The position numbers and the translations under genes are program-made. A DNA stretch of 64,000 nt from Paragonimus skrjabini miyazakii (taxonomy: Eukaryota; Platyhelminthes; Trematoda; Plagiorchiida; Troglotrematidae). Within the stretch, counting starts at the first letter, position 1. Every line of letters starts with the position of its first letter. The notes beneath the pieces are model-generated. The model was not told the origin of the DNA and searched no databases. It saw only the letters and a program-made list of their open reading frames with translations. Positions 63,923 through 64,000 of the stretch are shown here, one piece after another. The DNA lies in contig JTDE01001386.1 of NCBI GenBank assembly GCA_014338405.1, forward strand, positions 90,193 to 154,192. The letters are read 5' to 3'.

Positions 63923-64000
63923 CTGAGGATATCGGGAGATCATCTTTCCATTGTAAACAATTTGACGATAGTTCTGATGGAAGGAGCATCACGAGTATCT

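Noticed and set aside
1..64000. CRISPR array, operon, phage or other prokaryotic system
   Set aside because: No regularly spaced repeats, no long or clustered open frames, and clear spliceosomal introns.

Overview
The window reads as eukaryotic, animal, intron-rich DNA. GC looks to be around 40% by eye. Short exons sit in long introns and are surrounded by decayed transposable elements. There are no operons, no long open frames and no ribosome binding sites. The one gene that can be named with confidence is a Pax gene on the minus strand (34.1-43.5 kb). Its paired-domain and homeodomain residues place it with Pax3/7. The gene style, the divergent protein and the repeat content suggest a flatworm, most likely a parasitic fluke (trematode). 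That placement is an inference and no sequence here proves it.

Layout. 0-5.2 kb (minus): two isolated exons that look like the second and fourth membrane spans of a tetraspanin, with a decayed Tc1/mariner transposase between them. 6.9-10.1 kb (plus): a wrecked CR1-like non-LTR retrotransposon with a possible ORF1 region, an endonuclease piece and the C-terminal end of the reverse transcriptase, broken by a tRNA-like repeat. 10-34 kb: mostly unassigned non-coding DNA with scattered repeats, several tRNA-like elements and three unassigned minus-strand candidate exons (16.6-16.9, 19.7-19.9 and 22.5-22.7 kb). 34-43.5 kb: the Pax3/7 gene in seven predicted exons. 44-61 kb: repeats, including a fold-back element with a tRNA-like core (53.1-53.5 kb) and an inverted repeat pair (53.7-54.2 kb). 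61-64 kb: an unassigned minus-strand gene fragment with two phase-compatible exons, plus weaker candidates.

The Pax gene is the main result. All six introns keep the reading frame and the predicted protein is about 960 residues. Intron 1 needs a GC donor (GC-AG). The N-terminal (PAI) half of the paired domain is well kept. After the linker glycines, the C-terminal (RED) half is replaced by unrelated sequence. The homeodomain is complete and has the Pax-type serine at position 50. If correct, this is a Pax3/7 factor that binds DNA with PAI plus homeodomain only.

The second theme is repeats that carry RNA polymerase III-like A and B boxes inside long inverted repeats. Two separate families show this. 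Copies occur across the window, and one fragment lies just inside the last Pax intron.
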